The notes beneath the pieces were generated by a model. The model was not told where the DNA came from and did no database searches. It saw only the letters and a program-made list of their open reading frames with translations. From assembly GCA_023415055.1 (NCBI GenBank), contig JAEZLZ010000093.1, positions 1 to 11,629 of the forward strand: a stretch of DNA of 11,629 nucleotides. Direction: 5' to 3'. Source of the DNA: Bacillota bacterium (GTDB lineage Bacteria; Bacillota; Clostridia; Lachnospirales; Lachnospiraceae). Shown here in pieces: positions 1-5,630 of the stretch. Each line of letters begins with the position of its first letter. Within the stretch, counting starts at the first letter, position 1. Made by a program: the position numbers and the translations under genes.

Positions 1-181
1 TGACAGGCAACAGTGAAGAATGATCCATTTGTTTGAAAGCTTCTGTTCGTACCTTACGTTGCCAATAGTAATACGATTTTTCACTAACTTGATTCTCTGT
101 CATCCATTGCTTTGCACTCATCCCAGCCGGTCTGTTTTGGCATTGGAGTAATAGTTTTTTGCATTTTTTAAAGTATGCCAC
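1..181 (-). CDS. tnpA: IS66-family accessory protein TnpA, N-terminal part (runs off the window)
   Basis: The minus-strand frame reads VAYFKKCKKLLLQCQ, then NRPAGMSAKQWM, TENQVSEKSYYYWQRKVRTE and continues to the window edge, about 60 residues. The pattern RPAGMSxxxW followed by a helix-turn-helix ending SYYYWQRKVR is the hallmark of the small IS66 TnpA protein, which is required with TnpB for transposition of these elements and probably binds DNA. The start is uncertain: there is no in-frame ATG before 121, so I chose GTG at 181-179, which leaves the whole conserved domain intact, but its ribosome binding site is weak. The C-terminus and the tnpB and tnpC genes are outside the window. Confidence 0.65.
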   Translation of the reverse strand, partial: MAYFKKCKKLLLQCQNRPAGMSAKQWMTENQVSEKSYYYWQRKVRTEAFKQMDHSSLLPV

Positions 182-221
182 AAAAATTTCATTTAGCCTA
201 GGCGAGTAATTTGACGCTTAC
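1..221 (-). mobile_element. Partial IS66-family insertion sequence, left terminus at 221
   Basis: The minus strand begins at 221 with GTAAGCGTCAA, which fits the GTAAGCG terminal inverted repeat typical of IS66-family elements. About 40 bases inside this end an IS66 TnpA-like reading frame starts and runs off the window, as expected from IS66 gene order. The insertion lies only 11 bases beyond the stop of the recombinase remnant at 233, so it may have entered the 3' flank of that gene. The rest of the element, the second terminus and the 8-bp target duplication lie outside the window; bases 222-229 are the candidate duplication. Confidence 0.7.
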
Positions 222-232
222 GTTGATTCTGG

Positions 233-879
233 TCATAGTCCTTTGTTCATGTAGGACCGGTTCTGCTCTACCTCGTGGTAATTGTAGATATACCCTTTGG
301 TTGTTTCAATGTCCTCATGCGCCATATACACGCTGATTTCAGCTAATGGCATACCCGCTGCAAACAGCCTACTTGCAAAGGTCCTGCGGATGCAATGACT
401 ACTCTTGAACGATACTCCTGCATCTCTGCAATACTTCGCCAGCCAGTAATTAAAGCTTTTGCTTGTCATTCTTTCACCATTACCTTGCGTGAACAGATAC
501 TCATGCCCTTCAGAAAGCTTTTTAACCTCTTCCAGAATCTTCTGAGCCTTGTCTGTTAACGGAATGGTACGATAACCGGAAGAGATATCATGCTTCACAT
601 ATTCCACTATCTTATATCCTTTACGGATATATTTACCGTCTACTTTCTCCTCATCCACAATCTTCATCTTATGAATGTAGACTTCATTATCGAGCATTTC
701 TTCCTTTGTCAGGACAACCAGTTCTCCAACCCGTGTCCCGATTTGAAAATCCATCAGTATGGCAATAACTTGTCAGCCATCTTATCATCATTTCTTGACT
801 GACCAATAGCCAACTTTGATTTCAGTTTCATCTCTACTTGATGAACCAGTGATTCATGTTTTTCTCTGTTTCGAGCCAT
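233..879 (-). pseudogene. Tyrosine recombinase (integrase) with a large internal deletion
   Basis: The gene starts well: AGAGGT precedes ATG at 879, giving MARNREKHESLVHQ and about 33 more residues of an integrase-like N-terminus. This frame stops at 754-756. The catalytic domain resumes in another frame, where QVIAILMDFQIGTRVGEL can be read; an ATG at 754 gives a 173-residue C-terminal piece. In that piece I see Arg8 of box I (GTRVGE), the HCIR motif (His120, Arg123), His146 (MAHEDIETT) and the nucleophile Tyr155. The core-binding domain, some 150-200 residues in intact relatives, is missing, so the deletion junction is near 755-765. The C-terminal active-site residues look intact, but without the arm- and core-binding parts the protein should be inactive for recombination. 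It reads toward the IS66 end at 221. Confidence 0.85.
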
Positions 880-946
880 ACTTACCTCTTTCTATGCAGG
901 CAACTGCACTTGATTGAATTTGTACTTTAGGCACAAATTTTCCAAA

Positions 947-966
947 CGAAAGGTATTAACCTTTCG
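947..966 (-). promoter_or_regulatory. Hairpin in the leader of the recombinase remnant
   Basis: CGAAAGGT and ACCTTTCG form a perfect 8-bp stem around the four-base loop ATTA. On the minus strand the stem is followed by TTTGG, too few Ts for a convincing terminator. It lies 68 bases upstream of the ATG at 879 and may be a remnant of attenuation control or a recombinase-binding structure. Confidence 0.35.
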
Positions 967-1105
967 CCTTAACCACCCTTGTTTAAATTGTTTTTGTTAA
1001 AGCTGAGCACGCGCCAATTTATTAAAATCACAGGCACCTAGTGATTATTACTCCTACAGATACAGTCAAAGGGTATCCAGCCTAACCATTATTAACGGAG
1101 TGGTT

Positions 1106-1246
1106 TTAATAGTCTACAATCTTCAAATTAGTGGTTTGTCGGTAATATCTCGATACAGAATGTTTTGAGTCAAGGGAACCTCGTTCACTCTTCTTTTCTT
1201 CGTACAGACAGCCGGTTACCGGCAATAAGGTTTTATCAGATAACAA
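1106..1246 (-). CDS. Possible 46-residue protein of unknown function
   Basis: A strong Shine-Dalgarno match, GAGGTGAT at 1256-1249, is followed by TTG at 1246-1244 and an open frame of 46 codons to TAA at 1108-1106. The product begins LLSDKTLLPVTGCLYEEKK (first residue read as Met) and ends NLKIVDY. It is rich in charged residues, with no membrane segment, signal peptide or motif that I recognise. Support rests on the ribosome binding site and the neighbouring TTG start at 1701, which shows that such starts are plausible here. It lies upstream of the recombinase on the same strand, where excisionases or small regulators are often found, but its sequence does not show such a role. The frame could be fortuitous. 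Confidence 0.3.
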   Translation of the reverse strand: MLSDKTLLPVTGCLYEEKKSERGSLDSKHSVSRYYRQTTNLKIVDY

Positions 1247-1391
1247 GTATCACCTCATAAAAGCAAATGTTTTTTGCCTGTTTAGATTTTTGTTTATACT
1301 TAATTAAACGTTTAGTTTGTTATTTTCAACTCCTTTCATCATAAATGTAAACATAATATGTCATAATCGAAATTGCGATATCGAAAAAAAT

Positions 1392-1443
1392 GACATGATT
1401 AACCGTTTACTCGTAGGTAGCAACGAGTAACCGTTATCATGTC
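1392..1443. repeat. Large imperfect inverted repeat, about 20 paired bases
   Basis: GACATGATTAACCGTTTACTCGT on the left matches the reverse complement of ACGAGTAACCGTTATCATGTC on the right, apart from one mismatch and two single-base bulges, with an eight-base spacer (AGGTAGCA, 1415-1422). No T-run follows on either strand, so it is not a classical terminator. It lies between the minus-strand genes and the cargo promoter, a likely place for a recombinase or regulator binding site. Confidence 0.7.
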
Positions 1444-1450
1444 TGTAGTG

Positions 1451-1489
1451 AAAGTGTACACTTTTGTAAAGTGTAGAGGATACACTTTA
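1451..1489. promoter_or_regulatory. Two tandem TGTA palindromes (candidate operator) before the LRR gene
   Basis: AAAGTGTACACTTT at 1451-1464 is a perfect 14-bp palindrome. Immediately after it, TAAAGTGTA and TACACTTTA (1467-1475 and 1481-1489) form a perfect 9-bp inverted repeat around GAGGA. Both share the half-site AAAGTGTA, and their centres are about 20 bp apart, i.e. about two helical turns. The array ends 11 bp before the -35 box at 1500, a position suited to an operator or activator site. A related array stands before the next cargo gene at 4005-4058. Confidence 0.6.
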
Positions 1490-1499
1490 GATATGCCGA

Positions 1500-1528
1500 T
1501 TGACTTCCTATAGTTGTAATCTTATAAT
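1500..1528 (+). promoter_or_regulatory. Vegetative promoter of the LRR gene
   Basis: TTGACT (1500-1505) is separated by 17 bases from TATAAT (1523-1528), close to the consensus of the main sigma factor. Transcription would start near 1535 and leave a leader of about 165 bases before the TTG start at 1701. The TGTA palindromes end just upstream of the -35 box. Confidence 0.75.
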
Positions 1529-1700
1529 GAGATTCGCAGAAAATAGATTAAATTCAAAACGGTTTACAATTGTGTATGAGAGATTACATATTTTGAGTCT
1601 TTTGATTTTATGGCTTAGAATTAAAAAATAAAATTTTAAATTAGAGGGTTGAGCTACTATTTTTTAAACTACTTAAAGTTGAACGAAAGGAGAATATCAC

Positions 1701-3134
1701 TTGAAAGTTAAGATAACTATTGTAATAATTATATTTATTTTTATCGCACTTGGATTCGTTATTTTTATAAAGGGCCATGCTACCAAGGAAGCCCCCACAA
1801 ATTCTATTGTACCTACATTAACTGACAACACAAGACTTTCTTCTACACAAATTTCGGAAATCACTTCATTTCCAACGAAAAAAGCAGACATCACCCCATT
1901 TAAAGAAAGCGGGATTGCTCCTACAAGTACTCCATATGCTATTAATACAACAATACCAACAGAAACAATCACTCCCACTCCTACAAAGCTTATATCCCCT
2001 ACTCCTCCTATAGAAACACCGACGCCAGCTAGGTCATCAGCTCTCATATATGGAGATTTCGAATACTCTATAGCGGATGGCGAAATTACTATTACCAAAT
2101 ATTTAAAAAACAATAAAATAGCAAAGGTTCCGGATAATATCGATGGATACCCGGTTACGATAATAGGTTCAGATGCCTTTTTTCATGCGTCAATAGGCAC
2201 CGAAGATGTCATACCAGACAGCAACCTAGAAGAAGTAAATCTACCCGATACAATTACTAAGATTGATGATGGGGCCTTCAATATGTGCATTAATTTATCA
2301 AATATCAATCTTCCGGAAGGACTAACTTTCATTGGAGCATCTGCATTCAGCGAATGTTATAAGCTGTCTAATATCACTCTTCCAAGCAGTGTGAAGTTTA
2401 TTAAGAAAAATGCGTTTACAGGTTGTACAAGTTTAAAGAGTATTGTGATTCCTGAAGGAATCACTACTATTGAAAATTATACCTTTGGTGGTTCCGGCTT
2501 AATCTCTGTAACTCTTCCCACTACTCTAACTTTAATTGATAATTGTGCTTTCACTTTATGTGAAAAGTTAACTAGCATTATTATTCCTGAAGGTGTTACT
2601 ACCTTAGGCTTTGAAGTATTCTATGGATGTTTTGCACTTGAATCCATATCGCTGCCGAATAGTCTGACATCAGTAGGTCATAATGCTTTCTTTTGCACAC
2701 CCTGGCTGTCACAAACTCTGGACCGAGACTCTATGTTAAAGATTGATAGCAATTTACTGAAGGTAAAGACATCTGAACCAGACTTTACGCTTCCATTGGA
2801 CACCCGGTCCATCGGTTCCTATGCCTTTGAAGCATGTACCACAACCCTGGAACATGTTAATTTTCCAGATGGAGTTGAAGAAATCGGATATGCAGCCTTT
2901 TTTGAGTGTTCAAAGTTAACTGATGTATTCCTACCCGAATCAGTAACCACGTTGGAAGATTTTGCCTTTGGCTCTTGCGCTAAATTAAATACAATCACCA
3001 TACCGAAAAGCGTAGTATCAATCGGAGAATGTACCTTTAATGATTGCAACAAACTCACCATAATCACCCCAAAAAATTCATATGCTGCAGACTATGCTAC
3101 CAAGCATAAAATCGCTGTTCAATTTTTAGATTAA
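1701..3134 (+). CDS. Membrane-anchored BspA-like leucine-rich-repeat protein
   Basis: The 477-residue product has an N-terminal hydrophobic segment (about residues 5-23) that should anchor it in the membrane or act as an uncleaved signal. A Pro/Thr/Ser-rich linker follows (about 30-112), including repeated TPTP-type steps. From about residue 118 to the end come some ten repeats of about 23 residues with the pattern LxxIxLPxxVTxIGxxAFxxC (starting near 177, 199, 222, 245, 267, 290, 313, 383, 406 and 429), which is the LRR_5 or BspA type. Proteins of this type are usually surface-exposed and bind host proteins, glycans or other cells; the ligand here is unknown. The TTG start is supported by AAAGGAG at 1688-1694. 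There is no LPXTG motif or visible C-terminal wall anchor. Repeat A follows the stop within about 40 bases. Confidence 0.88.
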   Translation: MKVKITIVIIIFIFIALGFVIFIKGHATKEAPTNSIVPTLTDNTRLSSTQISEITSFPTKKADITPFKESGIAPTSTPYAINTTIPTETITPTPTKLISPTPPIETPTPARSSALIYGDFEYSIADGEITITKYLKNNKIAKVPDNIDGYPVTIIGSDAFFHASIGTEDVIPDSNLEEVNLPDTITKIDDGAFNMCINLSNINLPEGLTFIGASAFSECYKLSNITLPSSVKFIKKNAFTGCTSLKSIVIPEGITTIENYTFGGSGLISVTLPTTLTLIDNCAFTLCEKLTSIIIPEGVTTLGFEVFYGCFALESISLPNSLTSVGHNAFFCTPWLSQTLDRDSMLKIDSNLLKVKTSEPDFTLPLDTRSIGSYAFEACTTTLEHVNFPDGVEEIGYAAFFECSKLTDVFLPESVTTLEDFAFGSCAKLNTITIPKSVVSIGECTFNDCNKLTIITPKNSYAADYATKHKIAVQFLD

Positions 3135-3264
3135 CGAATCGTTCATATTCTTTCACAAATATTTACATTAAAAAAGCACACATTCTATGTGTGCAAGAAT
3201 GTGTGCAGATAAATAACAGAAGTCGCAAACCTCCTATTTATCAGTATTTAAATGTGCGGGGACT

Positions 3265-3286
3265 GGTTCGAATCCCGTCTCGCGCT
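3265..3286 (+). other. tRNA 3'-end-like sequence, candidate attachment-site core
   Basis: The sequence runs GG, then TTCGAAT (a canonical T-loop), CCCGT (3' strand of a T-stem), CTCGCGC (3' acceptor strand) and T (discriminator). A bacterial tRNA-Gly would fit, because glycine tRNAs carry a discriminator U and a GC-rich acceptor. The upstream bases do not supply the rest of a tRNA, and the T-stem has a mismatch, so this is only a 3' fragment. Such fragments are what integration into a tRNA gene leaves at the distal end of an element. It is the only copy in the window not interrupted by the GC-rich palindrome. Confidence 0.55.
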
Positions 3287-3289
3287 GTC

Positions 3290-3335
3290 ATAAAGTAAAA
3301 GGATATCCTTGATTAGGATATCCTTTTTACTTTAT
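3290..3335. terminator. Long hairpin, probable bidirectional terminator (repeat A)
   Basis: ATAAAGTAAAAGGATATCCT pairs with its near-perfect complement on the right, with one bulged T and a five-base loop (TGATT). Five Ts lie within the right arm and five As correspond on the left, so it could terminate in either direction. It follows directly after the tRNA-like sequence, where a tRNA gene's own terminator would be expected. The same hairpin with a paired base change occurs in repeat C. Confidence 0.65.
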
Positions 3336-3358
3336 TCGAGTCCAATCCTGGACTCGAA
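3335..3358. repeat. 10-bp perfect hairpin
   Basis: TTCGAGTCCA and TGGACTCGAA form a perfect 10-bp stem around the loop ATCC. In repeat C the outer part is eroded, leaving GTCCA-ATCC-TGGAC. Confidence 0.7.
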
Positions 3359-3366
3359 GTTCGAAT

Positions 3367-3421
3367 GTCTCCGCTCCGCTTCGGTCCGCGCAGATCCGAG
3401 GTCCACTGGACCTCGTGCGCC
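3367..3421. repeat. 55-bp GC-rich palindromic element (copy in repeat A)
   Basis: The element starts with GTCTC and is followed by a second GTCTC at 3422-3426. Its core is GAGGTCCA-C-TGGACCTC, an 8-bp stem with one central base. An outer GCGCA/TGCGC stem is separated from the core by a bulge present mainly on the left side. CTCCG-type units are repeated at its left end. It is far richer in G+C than its surroundings and almost identical to the copies at 4644 and 7659. Confidence 0.75.
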
Positions 3422-3474
3422 GTCTCGCGCTTGCGAAATCTCTTGATTTTCAAAGGATTTTTTGTTGCAACGAT

Positions 3475-3493
3475 ATGTGCACCGTATGTGTAC
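3475..3493. repeat. Extra copy of the GTGCAC/GTGTAC head motif beside the second recombinase
   Basis: ATATGTGCAC, CG, TATGTGTAC closely matches the head of repeats B and D (ATATGTGCAC, TAT, TATGTGTAC). It abuts the recombinase stop codon, on the opposite side of the GC-rich palindrome from the other head motif, so repeat A is bracketed by head-like motifs. Confidence 0.45.
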
Positions 3494-3963
3494 TACTTTT
3501 TTGTGTTCTTTCTATCACTCTTTTTCAGAGCCTTATTCATAATGTCTAAGTTCTGTTGTTCGGTATTGGGATTGTAAATATAACTAAGAGTAGTACTTTC
3601 ATCGACCTGTCCGAGAATTTCCCTTATCTTATCCAAGGGCATTCCTTCCGTACTCAAGCGGCTTGCAGTTGTCCTTCTTGTGCAATGAGGGCTTTTGTAT
3701 GTAATTCCTGCATCTCTGCAATATTTACTAAGCCAATAGGTTACAGCTCTGGCAGTTATTCGTTCACCATTTCTTTCAAAGATAAATTCACCATCGGGAT
3801 TAAGCACTCTAGCTTTTCTTATGATTTCCTTTGCCATTTTAGTAAGAAGAATAAAGCGATATTCCGAGTCATTTTCCTTTTTCAGATGCTCCACTATCTG
3901 GACTCCGGCACTCTTAAAATTCTCTCCGTCAAAGACAAACACCTTTTCACTACCATTAATCGC
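3493..3963 (-). pseudogene. Tyrosine recombinase, C-terminal catalytic remnant
   Basis: The frame is open from 3963 (after a stop at 3966-3964) to 3493 and encodes about 156 residues, starting AINGSEKVFVFDGENF if read from the stop. Counting from the GTG at 3942, it keeps the HCTR motif (His86, Arg89) and the nucleophile position Tyr121. The usual His/Trp of LGHxD is Gln112 (LGQVDESTT), and the box I arginine and everything N-terminal to it are gone. It resembles the remnant at 233-754 in the stretch KYCRDAGxxxKSxHCxRRT, so the two are related but diverged. The coding region breaks off at about 3964, directly against the regulatory region of the next cargo gene, suggesting that insertion or recombination replaced its 5' two-thirds. 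It should be inactive. Confidence 0.85.
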
Positions 3964-4004
3964 TTACTAAGACCATATAAATGATTAATTAATTTTTACA
4001 AAAA

Positions 4005-4058
4005 AGTATACACCATTTCAGTAAGTGTAGAAGATACACATTGATAAAAGGTGTACAC
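4005..4058. promoter_or_regulatory. TGTA palindrome array before the second cargo gene
   Basis: Three related motifs occur in 54 bases: GTATACACC (4005-4013), AAGTGTA-GAAGA-TACACATT (4023-4042) and GGTGTACAC (4050-4058). The middle one matches the 1467-1489 element before the LRR gene, including the purine loop (GAGGA there, GAAGA here) and its flanks GTAA and GATA. The outer two are complementary to each other. The conserved sequence in front of two unrelated cargo genes suggests a common DNA-binding protein, either a regulator or the recombinase itself. Confidence 0.5.
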
Positions 4059-4097
4059 AGATTTTTGGTAAATTTAGTTTATTTATTTTATTTAGCA

Positions 4098-4106
4098 TGG
4101 TATTAT
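4098..4106 (+). promoter_or_regulatory. Candidate extended -10 promoter
   Basis: TGG followed by TATTAT forms an extended -10 element with no clear -35 box. The same string ATGGTATTATG occurs at 11473-11483 near the right edge, apparently in front of the next module. The leader to 4228 would be about 115 bases. Confidence 0.4.
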
Positions 4107-4227
4107 GTATCATGACATGAGTATATAATTTAGGACTACATTGCTTTAATTTAAATTTACCATTTAAATGCTATCAGTATGATAAATCTACAAAAACGGG
4201 TCAGGATTTATTTGAAAGGAGAGTCAT

Positions 4228-4533
4228 ATGATTCATAAAAAAAGAATACTTATAATTTTAATCATATTTTCGGTACTTTTAATTGTCATTGGGGTTTCCA
4301 GAATTAACACATATTCGCCTGTTGGCGCCATTCGTTTTGAATGTCTATTAAATGGCCATGTTATTTCAGCTTTATTCATGCATGTAACTGATATAAAAAT
4401 TAACGACGAGACTACTACTTATAAAATAACATCATTTATCCCATATGAAAAAGCAACAAGAACGCATTTAGACCAATGGAATGTTAATAAAAATAAAAAT
4501 GGTACTTTTTCAGCTTCATATGGAGCTGGCTGA
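4228..4533 (+). CDS. Small membrane-anchored protein of unknown function
   Basis: The 101-residue product starts with MIHKKR and a hydrophobic segment at about residues 7-23 (ILIILIIFSVLLIVIGV), giving a single N-terminal membrane anchor or uncleaved signal with a positively charged cytoplasmic end. The remaining ~75 residues should be extracellular; they are polar and contain no cysteine pair, repeat or motif that I recognise. The ATG at 4228 has a good ribosome binding site (AAAGGAG, 4215-4221). It occupies the same place in its module as the LRR gene: TGTA array upstream, repeat B beginning about 20 bases after its stop. It may be complete, or a 3'-shortened version of a longer protein, because it ends abruptly in GAG beside the repeat. 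Confidence 0.7.
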   Translation: MIHKKRILIILIIFSVLLIVIGVSRINTYSPVGAIRFECLLNGHVISALFMHVTDIKINDETTTYKITSFIPYEKATRTHLDQWNVNKNKNGTFSASYGAG

Positions 4534-4551
4534 TATCATCACTTTATTGTC

Positions 4552-4708
4552 AAAAAATATGTGCACTATTATGTGTACATAAATCAGAAGTGGATGGAAC
4601 CCCTTTCTTTTCAGTATTTGTAGGATGGGATTATGGTTCGAATGTCTCCGCTCCGCTCCGGTCCGCGCAGAGCCGAGGTCCACTGGACCTCGTGCGCCGT
4701 CTCGCGCT
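4552..4708 (+). repeat. Repeat B: structured repeat at the 3' end of the second cargo gene
   Basis: The repeat begins with ATGTGCAC and GTGTACAT in inverted orientation around TATTAT. The conserved middle follows (CAGAAGTGGATGGAACCCC, then CAGTATTTGTAGGATGGG), then GGTTCGAAT, the 55-bp GC-rich palindrome (4644-4698) and GTCTCGCGCT. The long terminator hairpin found in A and C is absent; the sequence leaves the repeat at 4709 and reaches the stop codon of the third recombinase remnant 28 bases later. Confidence 0.88.
4644..4698. repeat. 55-bp GC-rich palindromic element (copy in repeat B)
   Basis: It has the same layout as the copy at 3367: GTCTC at the left end, CTCCG-type units, a GCGCA/TGCGC outer stem, the GAGGTCCA-C-TGGACCTC core, then a second GTCTC at 4699. 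It differs from copy A in a few bases within the left arm and bulge (CGCTCCGG for CGCTTCGG, CAGAGCC for CAGATCC). Confidence 0.75.
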
Positions 4709-4736
4709 TATAAGAAAGATACTGAAATGCTTAAGT

Positions 4737-5432
4737 TTAAGCTATCTCAGGATCTTTTTCTTTATCTAAGATATATCCCCAAGTAGTCTTAATATCGGAA
4801 TGTCCTAGATAGTTCCTGATAATCTCCACTGGTACACCATTATTAAACAACTCCGATGCTACTGTTCTCCTGATGTCGTGTGCTGACTTTACATCTATAT
4901 CAGCCTTGTTGCATAGTTCAGGAAAATCAGTTAATTCATGATTTGCAGCCTGAAATAACTTTTCCTTTTCATCAGGAAGATACACTCTGCTTGTATCGGT
5001 CTGTTTTCCGATCGGTCTGCATGAATTGGTATTAATCTCAACATCATTGAATGGATTATCTATGATATACTTCCTACGCTTAGCCAACTTCATAATATCA
5101 GTAAGAATAAATTTCATGTTGTTGAGTTCTTTAGTTGCCAGGTTGAATTTCTTAATCGTCTCATGAAAGAACAATTCAATCTGTTCAACATTAAGCTTCT
5201 CAATCGGAATGGTTATTATCTTATGATTAGCATAATACTTATCCCAATGATTTTCATTTCTCCTGAACGTACGGATACAGACGTTTTCGCTTTTACGTTT
5301 CTCGATCCATAGTGGGTAAAGAGTCTTTAAGGTTGTACTAATCTGTACGAAATAAAGATCATACAGTTTTTCATATAAAGCCTTCTCCGCAAAAGCTGAT
5401 ACTTTCTTTCGCTTGCCATCCTCATTCTGATT
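4737..5432 (-). pseudogene. Tyrosine recombinase with internal and N-terminal losses
   Basis: The frame is open from 5432 to 4737, 231 residues, although a start is only available inside it (TTG at 5174). The upstream part, including KRKKVSAFAEKALYEKLYD and LYPLWIEKRKSENVCIRTF, is a recognisable integrase N-terminal and core-binding region. Counting from 5174, NPFNDVEI near 40-47 and YLPDEKEKLFQAANHELTDF begin the catalytic domain, which then jumps at about residue 85 to LCNKADIDVKSAHDIRRT. The His99/Arg102, His125 (LGHSDIKTT) and Tyr134 positions are present. The segment with the box I arginine has been deleted in frame. The N-terminus is also broken: MKSE then stop lies in another frame at about 5423-5437. 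This family differs from the other two remnants. It should be inactive. Confidence 0.85.
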
Positions 5433-5630
5433 TCATTGATGCTTAGAATATGATTGAATCACTTGTTTGATATTTGAAAAATGGTATAAAAATCCAATAA
5501 CTGTTTACCCATACATAAATGTAATGTGTATCCATTATTGGAATATGTTGTTAAATCAAAAATAAAGTGCTATAATAGGCAAAGTTATTGTACCAATTTA
5601 CAAAAATATTCACATGAACAGAGGAGTTAA
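5433..5630. other. Regulatory region upstream of the acetyltransferase pair
   Basis: It contains an inverted repeat, CCAATAA (5494-5500) against TTATTGG (5535-5541), with an inner ATACA/TGTAT pair (5511-5515, 5527-5531), then a near-consensus promoter (5548-5576) and a ribosome binding site (GAGGAG, 5621-5626). The position matches the TGTA-palindrome regions before the first two cargo genes, although the sequence is different. No gene is visible. Confidence 0.55.
5548..5576 (+). promoter_or_regulatory. Vegetative promoter of the acetyltransferase genes
   Basis: TTGTTA (5548-5553) and TATAAT (5571-5576) are 17 bases apart. Transcription would start near 5583, about 48 bases before the ATG at 5631. 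The CCAATAA/TTATTGG inverted repeat ends 6 bases before the -35 box, a plausible activator or repressor position. Confidence 0.75.

Larger units (their letters stand above)
880..1700. other. 821-bp stretch with regulatory structure; at most one very small gene
   Basis: No long reading frame occurs here. From left to right it holds an 8-bp stem with a four-base loop (947-966), which lies just upstream of the recombinase start on the minus strand; a possible 46-codon ORF (1106-1246, minus); a GCCGGT/ACCGGC palindrome inside that ORF (1211-1223); a large imperfect inverted repeat (1392-1443); two TGTA palindromes (1451-1489); and the promoter and leader of the LRR gene. The part from 880 to 1105 has short complementary segments (for example AATCAC/GTGATT around 1031-1051) but I recognise no known RNA class. 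Confidence 0.6.
3176..3431 (+). repeat. Repeat A: composite structured repeat at the 3' end of the first cargo gene
   Basis: This is the most complex copy. It begins with the hairpin GCACACAT-TCT-ATGTGTGC (3176-3194), then a diverged stretch matching copies B to D (CAGAAGT, an ACC-rich segment, CAGTATTT). Next come an uninterrupted tRNA-3'-end-like sequence (3265-3286), a long hairpin (3290-3335), a second hairpin (3335-3358), a repeated GTTCGAAT (3359-3366) and the 55-bp GC-rich palindromic element (3367-3421), ending in GTCTCGCGCT. The same order, with parts missing, recurs after the cargo genes ending at 4533, 7557 and 11026. It separates the LRR gene from the recombinase remnant at 3493. 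Confidence 0.85.
3967..4227. other. 261-bp regulatory region between recombinase remnant and cargo gene
   Basis: No gene is visible. The region contains TGTA motifs at 4005-4058, an extended -10 promoter candidate at 4098-4106, and an 11-bp inverted repeat, TGGTAAATTTA (4066-4076) against TAAATTTACCA (4152-4162), which brackets the promoter. Confidence 0.55.

Noticed and set aside
1697..2113. Minus-strand open frame of 138 codons opposite the LRR gene
   Set aside because: Its Val/Gly/Ile-rich translation is the mirror of the Thr/Pro-rich linker and the hydrophobic segment of the real gene; no ribosome binding site or family resemblance.
3265..3286. A complete tRNA gene ending at 3286
   Set aside because: No cloverleaf can be built from the upstream 55 bases: there is no acceptor 5' strand, D-arm or anticodon arm, and the T-stem has a mismatch.
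3556..3984. Plus-strand open frame opposite the second recombinase remnant
   Set aside because: It is the antisense shadow of conserved recombinase sequence, with Cys/Ser-rich translation and no ribosome binding site.
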